A DNA stretch of 64,000 nucleotides from Hellea sp965224755 (lineage in GTDB: Bacteria; Pseudomonadota; Alphaproteobacteria; Caulobacterales; Maricaulaceae), in contig OZ245061.1 in the NCBI GenBank assembly GCA_965224755.1, forward strand, positions 186,001 through 250,000, given 5' to 3'. Shown here in pieces: positions 41,060 through 49,246 of this stretch; position 1 is the stretch's first letter; each line of letters opens with the position of its first letter. A model generated the notes under the pieces. That model had not been told where the DNA came from. It did not search any database and saw only the letters and a list, made by a program, of their open reading frames with translations. Both the position numbers and the translations under genes were made by a program.

Positions 41060-42157
41060 TTAGCGGGTTTTTCGAGATATATAGATAAATTGCCCGGCAT
41101 CGTTGAGGCCGCGGCTGACAAGTCCTCGCCCTTTGAGGCAATTTAAATGCGCAATAGATTCTCCGACCGCCATGATCCGGTTACCATCGGTGATTTCCCG
41201 GCGAAACAGCACGGAATAAACTTCTGTGGCAAGGCGCGGGGTTTTACAATGCTCAAGAAGGCGGGTGAGCGCCTTTTCGTGATGCTCAATTAATTTATCA
41301 AGCCGCAAATGCGCCCCGCGAAACGGGATGCCGTGAGCCGGGCCTATCAGCGTATCTTCTGGCAATACTTCTTTTAATTTGTGGCAAGAATTAATCCACT
41401 CTTCCAGCGGATTGGCTTCAGCTTCTGTTGGCCAGACCGAGACATTGGAGCTGATATTGGGCAAAAGCTGGTCGCCCGTCAGGCATAATTTTAGCTCCGG
41501 GCACCAAAGGCAAGCATGTTCGGGAGAATGACCCGAGCCAATCACCACATACCAGACACGCCCGCCAATTTTTCCGGTCTCGCCCTCAATAAGGCGATCA
41601 TAGCCTTGCGGGAGCGTTGAGATAGCTTTGCCAAAACCGCCAAAGCGCGTTTTGTAAAGCTCAATTTGCTCAGGCGTAAATCCGGCTTTGGTGTAAAAGG
41701 TAATCCCCTCTTGCGGCGCGGCGCGGCCAGTATCGGCGGCCATTAAGCGGCAAAGGAAATATTCATCCCGCGTCATGAGGAGCGGCGCACCAAATTTGCG
41801 GCAAATCCAACCGGCAAGCCCGGTATGGTCAGGGTGTAAATGGGTACAGATGACGCGGTTAACAGGACGCCCGCCCATTAGCTCTTTAAAATGGGTTTCC
41901 CAAATCTCTTTACTATCCTTATTGCCAATTCCGGTATCAACGACAACCCAGCCGTCGCCATCCTTCAATGCCCAGAGATTGATATGGTCTAGCCCCTTCA
42001 TCGGCAGAGCAAAACGAAGCCAGAAAACACCATCAGCCACTTCGGTGACCGATCCCGGCTGCGGAGCTTCATCAACAATAAAATCGAGCAGGCGCGAGGA
42101 TCTATCGCGCGGCGTGGTCAGGCTTTCATCGGGAGCCGTTTTAGCGTCTTTGCTCAT
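41060..42157 (-). CDS. MBL-fold metallo-hydrolase
   Basis: A 365-residue protein with a metallo-beta-lactamase fold. Metal motifs: VICTHLHPDHTGLAG (HxHxDH), GSGHSPEHACLW (third His) and a late GPAHGIPFRGAHL. The opening DHINLWALKDGDGWVVVDTGIGNKDSKEIW belongs to the group of MBL hydrolases near lipid or CoA metabolism, cited here as HINLWAL and VVDTGIG. Just upstream lies the TetR regulator of the leucine degradation operon, transcribed the same way, so it may act on an acyl-CoA thioester; that is inference. Confidence 0.88.
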   Translation of the reverse strand: MSKDAKTAPDESLTTPRDRSSRLLDFIVDEAPQPGSVTEVADGVFWLRFALPMKGLDHINLWALKDGDGWVVVDTGIGNKDSKEIWETHFKELMGGRPVNRVICTHLHPDHTGLAGWICRKFGAPLLMTRDEYFLCRLMAADTGRAAPQEGITFYTKAGFTPEQIELYKTRFGGFGKAISTLPQGYDRLIEGETGKIGGRVWYVVIGSGHSPEHACLWCPELKLCLTGDQLLPNISSNVSVWPTEAEANPLEEWINSCHKLKEVLPEDTLIGPAHGIPFRGAHLRLDKLIEHHEKALTRLLEHCKTPRLATEVYSVLFRREITDGNRIMAVGESIAHLNCLKGRGLVSRGLNDAGQFIYISRKTR

Positions 42158-42175
42158 ACCGCGCTTTTACGCCGA

Positions 42176-42772
42176 TTATGCCGAAATACCAGAGCGCATT
42201 TGCAGGGCGAAATGCCGCGCAATCTCCGCCCCACTCGTGCGTCCCTGCCCGTCATACCAAGCATTGAGCCAGTTGAGAGCGCCCATAAAGAAGAACACAT
42301 GTAGCCGCGCATCGCCGGCGCGGATAGAGCCGTCTTTCTGGCCGCTTCGTACAAGGCGGATAATCTTGCGCTCAATTTTACCGCGCCGCGAGAGGACTTC
42401 CTTTTTGGCTTCATCGCCAAGACTATTAACATCGGTCAAAACCGAGACGCCTTCTGTGGTCAGCATCGTCACAAAATCTGTGAATAGGGTTTCCAGCCGA
42501 TCAAGCGCCAAGCCGGCTTTGGAGTTTTGCGCTAAAATTACATCCATCCCGTCATAAGCCATGATGTGGCACTCAAACAAAACCTCTTCTTTACTCTTCA
42601 CATAATAATAAAGCGCCGCCTTGGTCAGGCCAAGACTGGCCGCAATCTCTTTCATCGACGCATTGTGATAACCCCGCCGCCTAAAAGCCTGCCCCGCAGA
42701 GCGAATAACCGCCCGCCGCTTAGCCGCAAATTGCGCTTGGCGGTCGAAGGGAGATTTTAGGGCGGCTTCCAT
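42176..42772 (-). CDS. TetR/AcrR family regulator of the leucine-degradation operon (LiuQ-like)
   Basis: A 198-residue repressor-like protein. The helix-turn-helix lies at residues ~15-62: RRAVIRSAGQAFRRRGYHNASMKEIAASLGLTKAALYYYVKSKEEV, of which ASLGLTKAALYYYVKSK is the recognition part. The ligand domain follows. It diverges from the methylcrotonyl-CoA carboxylase gene with 77 bp between start codons, and a 24-bp perfect palindrome lies in that gap. Such regulators (LiuQ type) sense branched-chain acyl-CoAs. AAGGAG precedes the ATG. Its downstream neighbour is the MBL hydrolase. Confidence 0.9.
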   Translation of the reverse strand: MEAALKSPFDRQAQFAAKRRAVIRSAGQAFRRRGYHNASMKEIAASLGLTKAALYYYVKSKEEVLFECHIMAYDGMDVILAQNSKAGLALDRLETLFTDFVTMLTTEGVSVLTDVNSLGDEAKKEVLSRRGKIERKIIRLVRSGQKDGSIRAGDARLHVFFFMGALNWLNAWYDGQGRTSGAEIARHFALQMRSGISA

Positions 42773-42797
42773 ATCTCCTTAACCCTATCACAAGAAT

Positions 42798-42840
42798 AAA
42801 TTTGACTCAAGAGTCAAATTTATGTATTATGAGTCAAATT
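42798..42840 (+). promoter_or_regulatory. liu operator and promoter
   Basis: AAATTTGACTC (42798-42808), AA, GAGTCAAATTT (42811-42821) form a perfect 24-bp palindrome. A further half-site GAGTCAAATT stands at 42831-42840. TTGACT (42802-42807), 17 bp and TATTAT (42825-42830) make a near-consensus sigma-70 promoter inside it, with transcription expected near 42837. The GACTC and GAGTC parts are GANTC sites, the target of the CcrM methylase. Binding by the divergent TetR regulator is strongly suggested by position. Confidence 0.8.
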
Positions 42841-42849
42841 GGAGATGTC

Positions 42850-44454
42850 GTGCCTAAACTGGACTCAAAGATAAATCCTGATAGCGAAGCTTTCAGGGAC
42901 AATGCTGCGGCCATGCAGGCGCTAGTCGATGACCTTCGCGAGAAGGTTGGCGTTATCGCGCAAGGCGGGCCGGAGCGCTCTCGCAAGCGGCATTTGGATA
43001 AGGGCAAGCTGCTGCCGCGCGAGAGGGTTGAGCGACTGCTCGATCCCGGCACGCCGTTTCTGGAAATCGGGCAATTTGCCGCTTATGAGATCTATGACAG
43101 CCCCATCCCTGCGGCGGGCATGATCGCAGGCATTGGCCGCATCTCGGGCCGCGAGTGCATGATTGTCTGTAATGACGCCACCGTCAAAGGCGGGTCTTAT
43201 TACCCGCTCACCGTCAAAAAACATTTGCGCGCTCAGGAAATTGCGCGGGAAAATAACCTGCCCTGTATCTACCTCGTCGATAGCGGCGGGGCCAATCTGC
43301 CGCGCCAAGACGAGGTCTTTCCTGACCGCGATCATTTCGGGCGTATTTTTTATAATCAAGCGACGATGTCGGCCCAGGGCATTGCCCAAATCGCCGTGGT
43401 CATGGGCTCGTGCACGGCGGGCGGAGCCTATGTTCCGGCCATGGCGGATGAGAGCATCATTGTCGCCGATCAAGGCACGATATTTCTCGCCGGGCCGCCT
43501 TTAGTCAAAGCCGCGACAGGCGAAGTGGTCAGCGCCGAGGATTTGGGCGGCGGGTTGCTCCACGCCAAAACATCGGGCGTGGTCGATCATCTTGCCAGTA
43601 ATGACGCGCACGCTCTGGCGATTGCGCGCAACTCTGTCTCTATGTTGGGCGCGAATGAAGCCTCCTATTTACCCGCTGAGGCCGAAGCCCCGGCTTACGA
43701 CGAGGACGAGCTTCTCGGCATTATCCCAAGCGATAAACGCAAGCCCTTTGAGGTGCGCGATATCATTGCGCGTATTGTTGACGGTTCTAAATTTGACGAA
43801 TTTAAAAAACTCTACGGCGAGACTCTGGTCACCGGCTTTGCCCATATTCACGGCTATAAAGTCGGGATTATCGCCAATAATGGCGTGCTATTTTCCGAGA
43901 GCGCCCTTAAAGGCGCGCATTTCGTTCAGCTCTGCGCCAAGCGCAAAATCCCGCTTGTGTTCTTGCAAAATATCACCGGCTTTATGGTCGGCTCTAAATA
44001 TGAAGCGGGCGGCATTGCCAAAGACGGGGCGAAATTCGTCACCGCTGTCGCCTGCGCCAATGTGCCAAAATTCACCATCGTCATTGGCGGCTCTTACGGG
44101 GCGGGCAATTACGGCATGTGCGGGCGGGCTTACGGGCCGCGCCTGATGTTTATGTGGCCCAATGCAAGAATATCGGTGATGGGCGGCGAGCAAGCGGCGT
44201 CCGTTCTCGCTACCATCACAAGAGACGGAAAGGAGCGGCGCGGGGAAACATGGAACGCCAAAGAAGAAGCAGAGTTTCGCAAGCCTCTCCTCGAAAAATA
44301 CGAACGCGAAGGCCATCCCTATTATGCCAGCGCAAGGCTCTGGGATGACGGTATTATAGCGCCGATAGATACAAGGCGGGTCTTGGGGCTGGGCCTCGCC
44401 ATGGCGGCAAATGCGCCGCTGGGCGAGACAGAGTTCGGTGTGTTCAGGATGTGA
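42850..44454 (+). CDS. methylcrotonyl-CoA carboxylase beta subunit (carboxyltransferase)
   Basis: A 534-residue carboxyltransferase of leucine degradation that carboxylates 3-methylcrotonyl-CoA with the alpha subunit. Typical parts: RHLDKGKLLPRERVERLLDPGTPFLEIGQFA, AGMIAGIGRISGRECMIVCNDATVKGGSYYPLTVKKH, YLVDSGGANLPRQDEVFPDRDHFGRIFYNQATMSA, GGAYVPAMADESIIV, GSYGAGNYGMCGRAYGPRLMFMWPNARISVMGGEQAASVL (each cited in full only by position; key blocks DSGGANLPRQ, SYGAGNYGMCGRAY). I start at GTG 42850 because GGAG is 5 bp upstream and the promoter predicts a transcript from ~42837; the ATG at 42829 would lie before it. Symbol in liu operons: liuB. Confidence 0.93.
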   Translation: MPKLDSKINPDSEAFRDNAAAMQALVDDLREKVGVIAQGGPERSRKRHLDKGKLLPRERVERLLDPGTPFLEIGQFAAYEIYDSPIPAAGMIAGIGRISGRECMIVCNDATVKGGSYYPLTVKKHLRAQEIARENNLPCIYLVDSGGANLPRQDEVFPDRDHFGRIFYNQATMSAQGIAQIAVVMGSCTAGGAYVPAMADESIIVADQGTIFLAGPPLVKAATGEVVSAEDLGGGLLHAKTSGVVDHLASNDAHALAIARNSVSMLGANEASYLPAEAEAPAYDEDELLGIIPSDKRKPFEVRDIIARIVDGSKFDEFKKLYGETLVTGFAHIHGYKVGIIANNGVLFSESALKGAHFVQLCAKRKIPLVFLQNITGFMVGSKYEAGGIAKDGAKFVTAVACANVPKFTIVIGGSYGAGNYGMCGRAYGPRLMFMWPNARISVMGGEQAASVLATITRDGKERRGETWNAKEEAEFRKPLLEKYEREGHPYYASARLWDDGIIAPIDTRRVLGLGLAMAANAPLGETEFGVFRM

Positions 44455-44539
44455 CCTTGGATATGCGACATTGCATATACAAGGTCGTTCGTAGCGTAGC
44501 GAAGAACGGCTGCAATAGGCCGAGAGGTCGGGAGATGGG

Positions 44540-44557
44540 TCCCCGCCTTCGCGGGGA
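44540..44557. repeat. extragenic palindrome CCCCGC-CTTC-GCGGGG
   Basis: Seven-base arms (TCCCCGC 44540-44546, GCGGGGA 44551-44557) around CTTC, just upstream of the alpha subunit start. An ATG at 44557 lies inside it, so I do not use that as the start. Related to the palindrome at 33467. Confidence 0.6.
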
Positions 44558-44571
44558 TGAACGGATTTAAA

Positions 44572-46605
44572 ATGAAGAAAATCAAAAAAATCCTGATTGC
44601 CAACCGGGGCGAGATTGCTTGCCGCGTGATGAAGACGTGCCGGAAGATGAGCATTGCCACGGTGGCTGTCTATTCCGATGCTGACCGCAAAGCTTTGCAT
44701 GTGCGCATGGCGGACGAGGCGGTGCATATCGGGGCCTCGCCTGCGGCTGAGAGTTATCTTGTTATTGAGAAAATCATCAAAGCCGCCAAAGAGACCGGCG
44801 CGGACGCGATCCATCCCGGCTATGGATTTCTCTCCGAGAACCCGGCTTTTGTGCGGGCTTGCGAAAAAGCGGGGATCAATTTTATCGGACCGAGCGCCGA
44901 GAGCATGGAAGCCATGGGGCTGAAAGACGCAGCCAAAACATTGATGGACAAAGCCGGCGTGCCGATTACCCCCGGCTATCACGGTAAAGAGCAAGGCGCG
45001 AAACTACTTAAGGCCAAAGCGGGGATGATTGGCTATCCGGTGCTGATTAAAGCGGTCGCGGGCGGCGGCGGTAAGGGTATGCGCAAGGTCGAAGCAGAGG
45101 CTGGTTTTGAAGCCGCCCTCGCAAGCTGTCAGCGCGAAGCCAAATCCAGCTTTGGTAATGATGATGTTTTAATTGAAAAATACATCCAAAGCCCGCGCCA
45201 TATCGAAGTGCAGGTCTTTGGCGATACGCACGGTAATATCGTGCATATGTTCGAACGCGATTGTTCGCTCCAGCGCCGCCACCAAAAAGTCATCGAAGAA
45301 GCCCCCGCCCCCGGCATGACCGACGCCGTTCGCAAAGCCATGACCGACGCGGCGATAGAGGCCGCGCGGGCGGTGGACTATGTCGGCGCAGGCACAGTAG
45401 AATTTATTGTCGACGGCTCCGGCAAGCTGCGCAAAGACGGGTTCTGGTTCATGGAAATGAATACACGTTTGCAGGTGGAGCACCCGGTGACGGAAATGAT
45501 AACAGGGCTGGACTTGGTCGAGCTACAGATACGCGTCGCGCAAGGCGAGAAACTGCCGAAGCAAAAAGACATCAAGATGGAAGGGCATGCGATTGAGGCG
45601 CGGCTTTATGCGGAAGATCCGGCGAATGACTTTTTGCCTACAAGTGGATTAATCCTATGTTTAGACGATTTATCAGCAGAAAAAAGCGATGGCGACTTCC
45701 GAATAGACACGGGTTATGAATCGCAAGAAACAGTCGGCATCCATTACGACCCTATGATTGCTAAAATCATCGGCTTCGGAGAAGGTCGTTCAGACGCTAT
45801 TACAAATTGCTGGGACGGCGTTGATGATATTGAAGTTTGGCCCTTAAAAACCAACTCTGCTTTTTTGATGAATGTTCTCACCAATCAAGACTTTATCAAA
45901 GCCAACCTATCAACGCATTTTATTGACGATCACTTTAAATATCTAAAGCCCGTTAAACTTATTGAACGCGATGAAATATATGGGTTAGCCGCGTTACACC
46001 TTTATTATGAAAACAAACACTCTGCTGAAACCCCTTTCGGCGATCACCGAGGGTGGAGGCTTAATTCGAACAAAAAAGTATGTTTCACCTTTGACAAGAA
46101 CGGGGAGCCTATCTCAACGTGCATCCAAAAAGATGGGCCCGATTTCTGGAACATAAGTGTCGGAGAAAAAGAATTCACATTCCTGATGGAAGATGGGCCC
46201 TCCATTGCCAAAACTGAGGATGCCTTATTACATTATTATGACTGGGATACTAAAACGAAACCTGGTTATGTTAGCCTTCATAGGCTGGGAAACTTTGTAC
46301 AAATACCATTATACAATGCCGCAAATGATATCTTGGCGTCAGCAAGCAACACCCTCACCGCCCCCATGCCCGGTAAAATCATTGCTGTGAATGCTAAGCT
46401 TGGCGATAAAGTCTCCGCCGGAGACCCTCTTGTCATTATGGAAGCGATGAAAATGGAAATGACGCTTGAGGCACCAAGGGACGGGGTTGTGGCTGAGGTG
46501 AACGCGGAAGCGGGAGCGCTTGTGAGCGACGGCGAAATGTTGTTGGCGTTGGAAGAAAAAGTAAATAATCAACTCCCTCTCCCTGAGGGAGAGGGTGCCC
46601 GCTAG
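44572..46605 (+). CDS. methylcrotonyl-CoA carboxylase alpha subunit (biotin carboxylase + biotin carrier)
   Basis: A 677-residue biotin-dependent subunit. Biotin carboxylase parts: KILIANRGEIACRVMKTCRK, AIHPGYGFLSENPAFV, VLIKAVAGGGGKGMRKV (ATP grasp), FERDCSLQRRHQKVIEEAPAPG, EMNTRLQVEHPVTE. The biotin carrier end has VIMEAMKMEMTLEAP with the modified Lys in AMKM. Residues ~357-590 (45640-46340) are AT-rich and diverge from the usual linker domain. The last residues (NNQLPLPEGEGAR) and the TAG come from an extragenic repeat, so the natural C-terminus was probably nearer EEKVNN. It follows the beta gene by 117 bp. Symbol in liu operons: liuD. Confidence 0.9.
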   Translation: MKKIKKILIANRGEIACRVMKTCRKMSIATVAVYSDADRKALHVRMADEAVHIGASPAAESYLVIEKIIKAAKETGADAIHPGYGFLSENPAFVRACEKAGINFIGPSAESMEAMGLKDAAKTLMDKAGVPITPGYHGKEQGAKLLKAKAGMIGYPVLIKAVAGGGGKGMRKVEAEAGFEAALASCQREAKSSFGNDDVLIEKYIQSPRHIEVQVFGDTHGNIVHMFERDCSLQRRHQKVIEEAPAPGMTDAVRKAMTDAAIEAARAVDYVGAGTVEFIVDGSGKLRKDGFWFMEMNTRLQVEHPVTEMITGLDLVELQIRVAQGEKLPKQKDIKMEGHAIEARLYAEDPANDFLPTSGLILCLDDLSAEKSDGDFRIDTGYESQETVGIHYDPMIAKIIGFGEGRSDAITNCWDGVDDIEVWPLKTNSAFLMNVLTNQDFIKANLSTHFIDDHFKYLKPVKLIERDEIYGLAALHLYYENKHSAETPFGDHRGWRLNSNKKVCFTFDKNGEPISTCIQKDGPDFWNISVGEKEFTFLMEDGPSIAKTEDALLHYYDWDTKTKPGYVSLHRLGNFVQIPLYNAANDILASASNTLTAPMPGKIIAVNAKLGDKVSAGDPLVIMEAMKMEMTLEAPRDGVVAEVNAEAGALVSDGEMLLALEEKVNNQLPLPEGEGAR

Positions 46606-46705
46606 GGCGGGTGAGGGGCAACGAAGATAAAGCTAAGCCAAGCTTAACTCGTATCCGCGGCCCCTCATCCGCCGCTTTGCGGCACCTTCTCCCCCGGGGA
46701 GAAGG
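46575..46705. repeat. pair of inverted extragenic repeats
   Basis: Copy 1 (46575-46620): CCCTCTCCC/GGGAGAGGG hairpin, then GCCCGCTAGGGCGGGTGAGGGG. Copy 2 (46660-46705) is inverted: CCCCTCATCCGCCGC and CCTTCTCCCC/GGGGAGAAGG. Copy 1 overlaps the last codons and stop of the alpha subunit; copy 2 ends just before the isovaleryl-CoA dehydrogenase start. Confidence 0.75.
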
Positions 46706-46723
46706 ATAAAAAGAAAGAACATT

Positions 46724-47893
46724 ATGACCACACCCTACCCCACTTTGCAATTCGGGCATTCCGAAGAGACCCAGATGATCCGCGAGAGCGTTTACGGTTT
46801 CGCGCAGGAACATATCGCCCCTATTGCCGCCGAGATTGACAGCACGAATAAATTCCCGCGCCATCTCTGGCCGATGATGGGCGCGCTTGGCCTACACGGT
46901 ATTACAGTTCCCGAAGAAGACGGCGGCACTGGGCTGGGCTATTTGCAGCACACAATAGCCGTCGAAGAGATCAGCCGCGCCAGCGCCTCTGTCGGGCTTT
47001 CTTATGGGGCGCATTCAAATCTCTGCATCAACCAGCTTCGACGCTGGGGTAAAGGTGAGCAAAAGGCGAAATATCTGCCGGGGCTAGTCTCTGGCGAGCA
47101 TGTTGGAAGCTTAGCCATGAGTGAACCCGGCGCAGGCTCAGACGTTATTTCCATGAAGCTCAAAGCGGAATCCGCCCAAGGCGGCTATCTGCTTAACGGT
47201 AATAAAATGTGGATCACCAATGCGCCCGAGGCCAATGTTCTGCTGGTCTATGCCAAGACCGACCCCAAAGCGGGCAGCAAAGGCATCACCGCCTTTATCA
47301 TCACGCCAGATATGGAAGGCTTCTCGACGGCGCAAAAACTGGATAAGCTCGGCATGCGCGGCTCGGATACCTGCGAACTGGTATTTGAGGATTGCTTCGT
47401 TTCCGACGAAAATGTTGTCGGCGAGCTTGGCCAAGGCGCGCAAATCCTGATGAGCGGGCTAGATTATGAGCGCGTTGTCCTCTCCGGCATCTCGGTCGGT
47501 ATCATGCAGGCCTGCCTTGATGTTGTCCTGCCCTATATTCATGAGCGCAAACAATTTGGTAAAGCCATCGGCGAATTCCAGCTGATGCAGGGTAAGCTCG
47601 CCGATATGTATGTCACGCTCTCCACCGCGCGCGCTTATGTCTATGCCGTGGCGGCGGCGTGCGACCGGGGCGAGACCACCCGCAAAGACGCGGCGGGCTG
47701 CATTCTCTATGCCGCCGAGAAAGCCACATTAATGGCTAGCGACGCCATACAAATGCTGGGCGGGAACGGCTATATCAATGATTATCCGACAGGGCGGTTA
47801 TGGCGCGACGCGAAATTGATGGAAATCGGCGCGGGGACGAGCGAGATAAGGCGCTGGTTGATTGGCCGTGAACTCTTTGGCGAAACAGCTTAA
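46724..47893 (+). CDS. isovaleryl-CoA dehydrogenase
   Basis: A 389-residue acyl-CoA dehydrogenase that oxidises isovaleryl-CoA to 3-methylcrotonyl-CoA in leucine degradation, passing electrons to ETF. Family blocks: LAMSEPGAGSDVISMKLKAE, GNKMWITNAPEANVLLVYAKTDP, LDKLGMRGSDTCELVFEDC, QFGKAIGEFQLMQGKLADMY, IQMLGGNGYINDYPTGRLWRDAKLMEIGAGTSEIRR. The catalytic Glu is in GLDYERVVL (~residue 250), its position marking the isovaleryl type rather than short-chain enzymes. It completes the operon after the alpha subunit. Symbol in liu operons: liuA. Confidence 0.93.
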   Translation: MTTPYPTLQFGHSEETQMIRESVYGFAQEHIAPIAAEIDSTNKFPRHLWPMMGALGLHGITVPEEDGGTGLGYLQHTIAVEEISRASASVGLSYGAHSNLCINQLRRWGKGEQKAKYLPGLVSGEHVGSLAMSEPGAGSDVISMKLKAESAQGGYLLNGNKMWITNAPEANVLLVYAKTDPKAGSKGITAFIITPDMEGFSTAQKLDKLGMRGSDTCELVFEDCFVSDENVVGELGQGAQILMSGLDYERVVLSGISVGIMQACLDVVLPYIHERKQFGKAIGEFQLMQGKLADMYVTLSTARAYVYAVAAACDRGETTRKDAAGCILYAAEKATLMASDAIQMLGGNGYINDYPTGRLWRDAKLMEIGAGTSEIRRWLIGRELFGETA

Positions 47894-47916
47894 AAAAGTA
47901 AGGGCCTGAAAAAAGC

Positions 47917-47955
47917 GAACCCCGGTCTCACGGGGCGCGTGGAGACACGGGGTTC
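47917..47955 (+). other. stable hairpin after isovaleryl-CoA dehydrogenase
   Basis: GAACCCCG (47917-47924) plus GTCTC (47925-47929) pair with GAGAC (47942-47946) and CGGGGTTC (47948-47955), a 13-bp stem with one bulged A and a 12-nt loop. No T run follows, so it may be a 3'-end stabiliser, a rho-dependent end or part of a small RNA. Confidence 0.55.
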
Positions 47956-48182
47956 TGGTCATACCTATTGGTTAGACCGTGATTGTTATATAACAGGTTT
48001 TTTACGCTTGTCAGGTTAAAACTTGAACTTCACAGTGAAGTTATACACTTTTTCCGATTAGCATAAAATTTCACTCTTTATGGCTAATTTAGGCATAAAA
48101 TGACATACGGGGCGCAATAAACAAGATTATATTTTATATATTGTCTAAAAAAAAGTAAGATTTTCCTTTTCCAACAACTGCT
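47956..48182. other. AT-rich intergenic region with no gene seen
   Basis: Between the hairpin after isovaleryl-CoA dehydrogenase and the end of the nitroreductase gene the sequence is strongly AT-rich. I see no open frame with a ribosome site, no tRNA and no clear terminator for either flanking gene. Confidence 0.4.
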
Positions 48183-48794
48183 TTATTCTCGCCATCTCTG
48201 CGTCAAAATGGCAATGTCGGGGCGAGCTCTTTCAGAAGATGCGGCACCCGGCGCGCCAATATAAATGAACCCCGCGACTTTTTCGCTAGCGGAGACGCCC
48301 AGAGCCATTCGCGCATCCCCGTCATAAGCATACCATTCGGTCAACCACTGCGCGCCAAAACCCGCCGCCTGCACCGCGAGGCAAAGATTGTAACACACAA
48401 CGCCCGAAGACAGCACTTGCTCCCATTCAGGTGTGCCGCGCGGGCAGGCTTTAGGCGCCGAAATTACAGCTACGACGAGCGGCGCGCGTAAAAATCTCTG
48501 GCCTTCAAATACGGCGCGGTCATGCGGAACATCGGGATTAGACTTCATAAACGACGCTGCAATATGTTGCCCAAAATCGGCCCGTGCCTGCCCTTCAAAA
48601 ATGACGAACCGCCACGGGGCCAATTTACGGTGATCGGGCACGCGCGCGGCAATCGTCAGAAATTCGGCTAGCTGCTCCGAAGATGGCCCCAGCCCGCCCA
48701 TGGATTTTGCCATATTCGAGCGGCGGTTTTTTAAAAATTCAGTCACAGCCGCGTTATTTGAAGGCAGCGGAAAAATCGTATCCTTATCTGGCAT
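48183..48794 (-). CDS. nitroreductase family protein
   Basis: A 203-residue flavin (FMN) oxidoreductase of the nitroreductase fold. The FMN-phosphate region is LKNRRSNMAKSMGG (~20-33), then FLTIAARVPDHRKLAPWRFVIFEGQARADFG, CYNLCLAVQAAGFGAQWLTEWYAYDG (cited as AARVPDH, GFGAQWLTEW) and IYIGAP. This subgroup (YdjA-like) is usually ~190 residues. The substrate is not known. It diverges from the DUF1801 gene by 29 bp, so the two share a promoter region. Confidence 0.93.
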   Translation of the reverse strand: MPDKDTIFPLPSNNAAVTEFLKNRRSNMAKSMGGLGPSSEQLAEFLTIAARVPDHRKLAPWRFVIFEGQARADFGQHIAASFMKSNPDVPHDRAVFEGQRFLRAPLVVAVISAPKACPRGTPEWEQVLSSGVVCYNLCLAVQAAGFGAQWLTEWYAYDGDARMALGVSASEKVAGFIYIGAPGAASSERARPDIAILTQRWRE

Positions 48795-48823
48795 ATATAT
48801 CGGCCTTCTTATAAAACAGTAAT

Positions 48824-49243
48824 ATGTTAGACGCTCCTACACCCATATCGCCCCCCGTTCGCAATGTCATCAAAAGCTGGCCTGACGCCGCGCAGAAATA
48901 TGCACTAGCTTTGCGCGGCTTAATTTTCGACACGGCCAATGCGGATAAACGCATAGGGCCGCTAAACGAAACCTTGAAATGGAATGAACCCGCCTACCTT
49001 ACCCAGCAGAGCAAAAGCGGTACGGCGCTGCGCTATGGCTGGAAAGCAAAACATCCAAGTAAGATGGGCGTCTTTGTCAATTGTAAAACCACGCTGATAG
49101 CTGAGTTTCAAAACAGTTTTTCTGGCGAGCTGGCCTTTGAAGGCAACCGCGCCATATGGCTTGATTTGAACGCGCCAATGCCCAAAGATATTCTAGCAAT
49201 CTGTATTGGCAAAACACTGACCTATCATTTGGATAAGAGGTAA
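48824..49243 (+). CDS. DUF1801 domain protein
   Basis: A 139-residue protein with the DUF1801 pattern (YdhG-like fold): LRGLIFDTANADKRIGPLNETLKWNEPAYL and LRYGWKAKHPSKMGVFVNCKTTL, cited as ETLKWNEPAYL and GVFVNCKT. The family is cytosolic and of unknown function. It leads a run of plus-strand genes: DUF1801, RidA, FemAB-like, DUF2007, HIT, each spaced by under 10 bp or overlapping. Confidence 0.87.
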   Translation: MLDAPTPISPPVRNVIKSWPDAAQKYALALRGLIFDTANADKRIGPLNETLKWNEPAYLTQQSKSGTALRYGWKAKHPSKMGVFVNCKTTLIAEFQNSFSGELAFEGNRAIWLDLNAPMPKDILAICIGKTLTYHLDKR

Positions 49244-49246
49244 ATC

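Noticed and set aside
42829..42849. ATG start for the carboxylase beta subunit at 42829
   Set aside because: It overlaps the promoter -10 and precedes the predicted transcription start; GTG 42850 has a proper ribosome site and gives normal family length.
43888..44994. 368-residue minus-strand frame
   Set aside because: It runs antisense through two carboxylase genes and an extragenic repeat; the sense frames are strongly conserved proteins.
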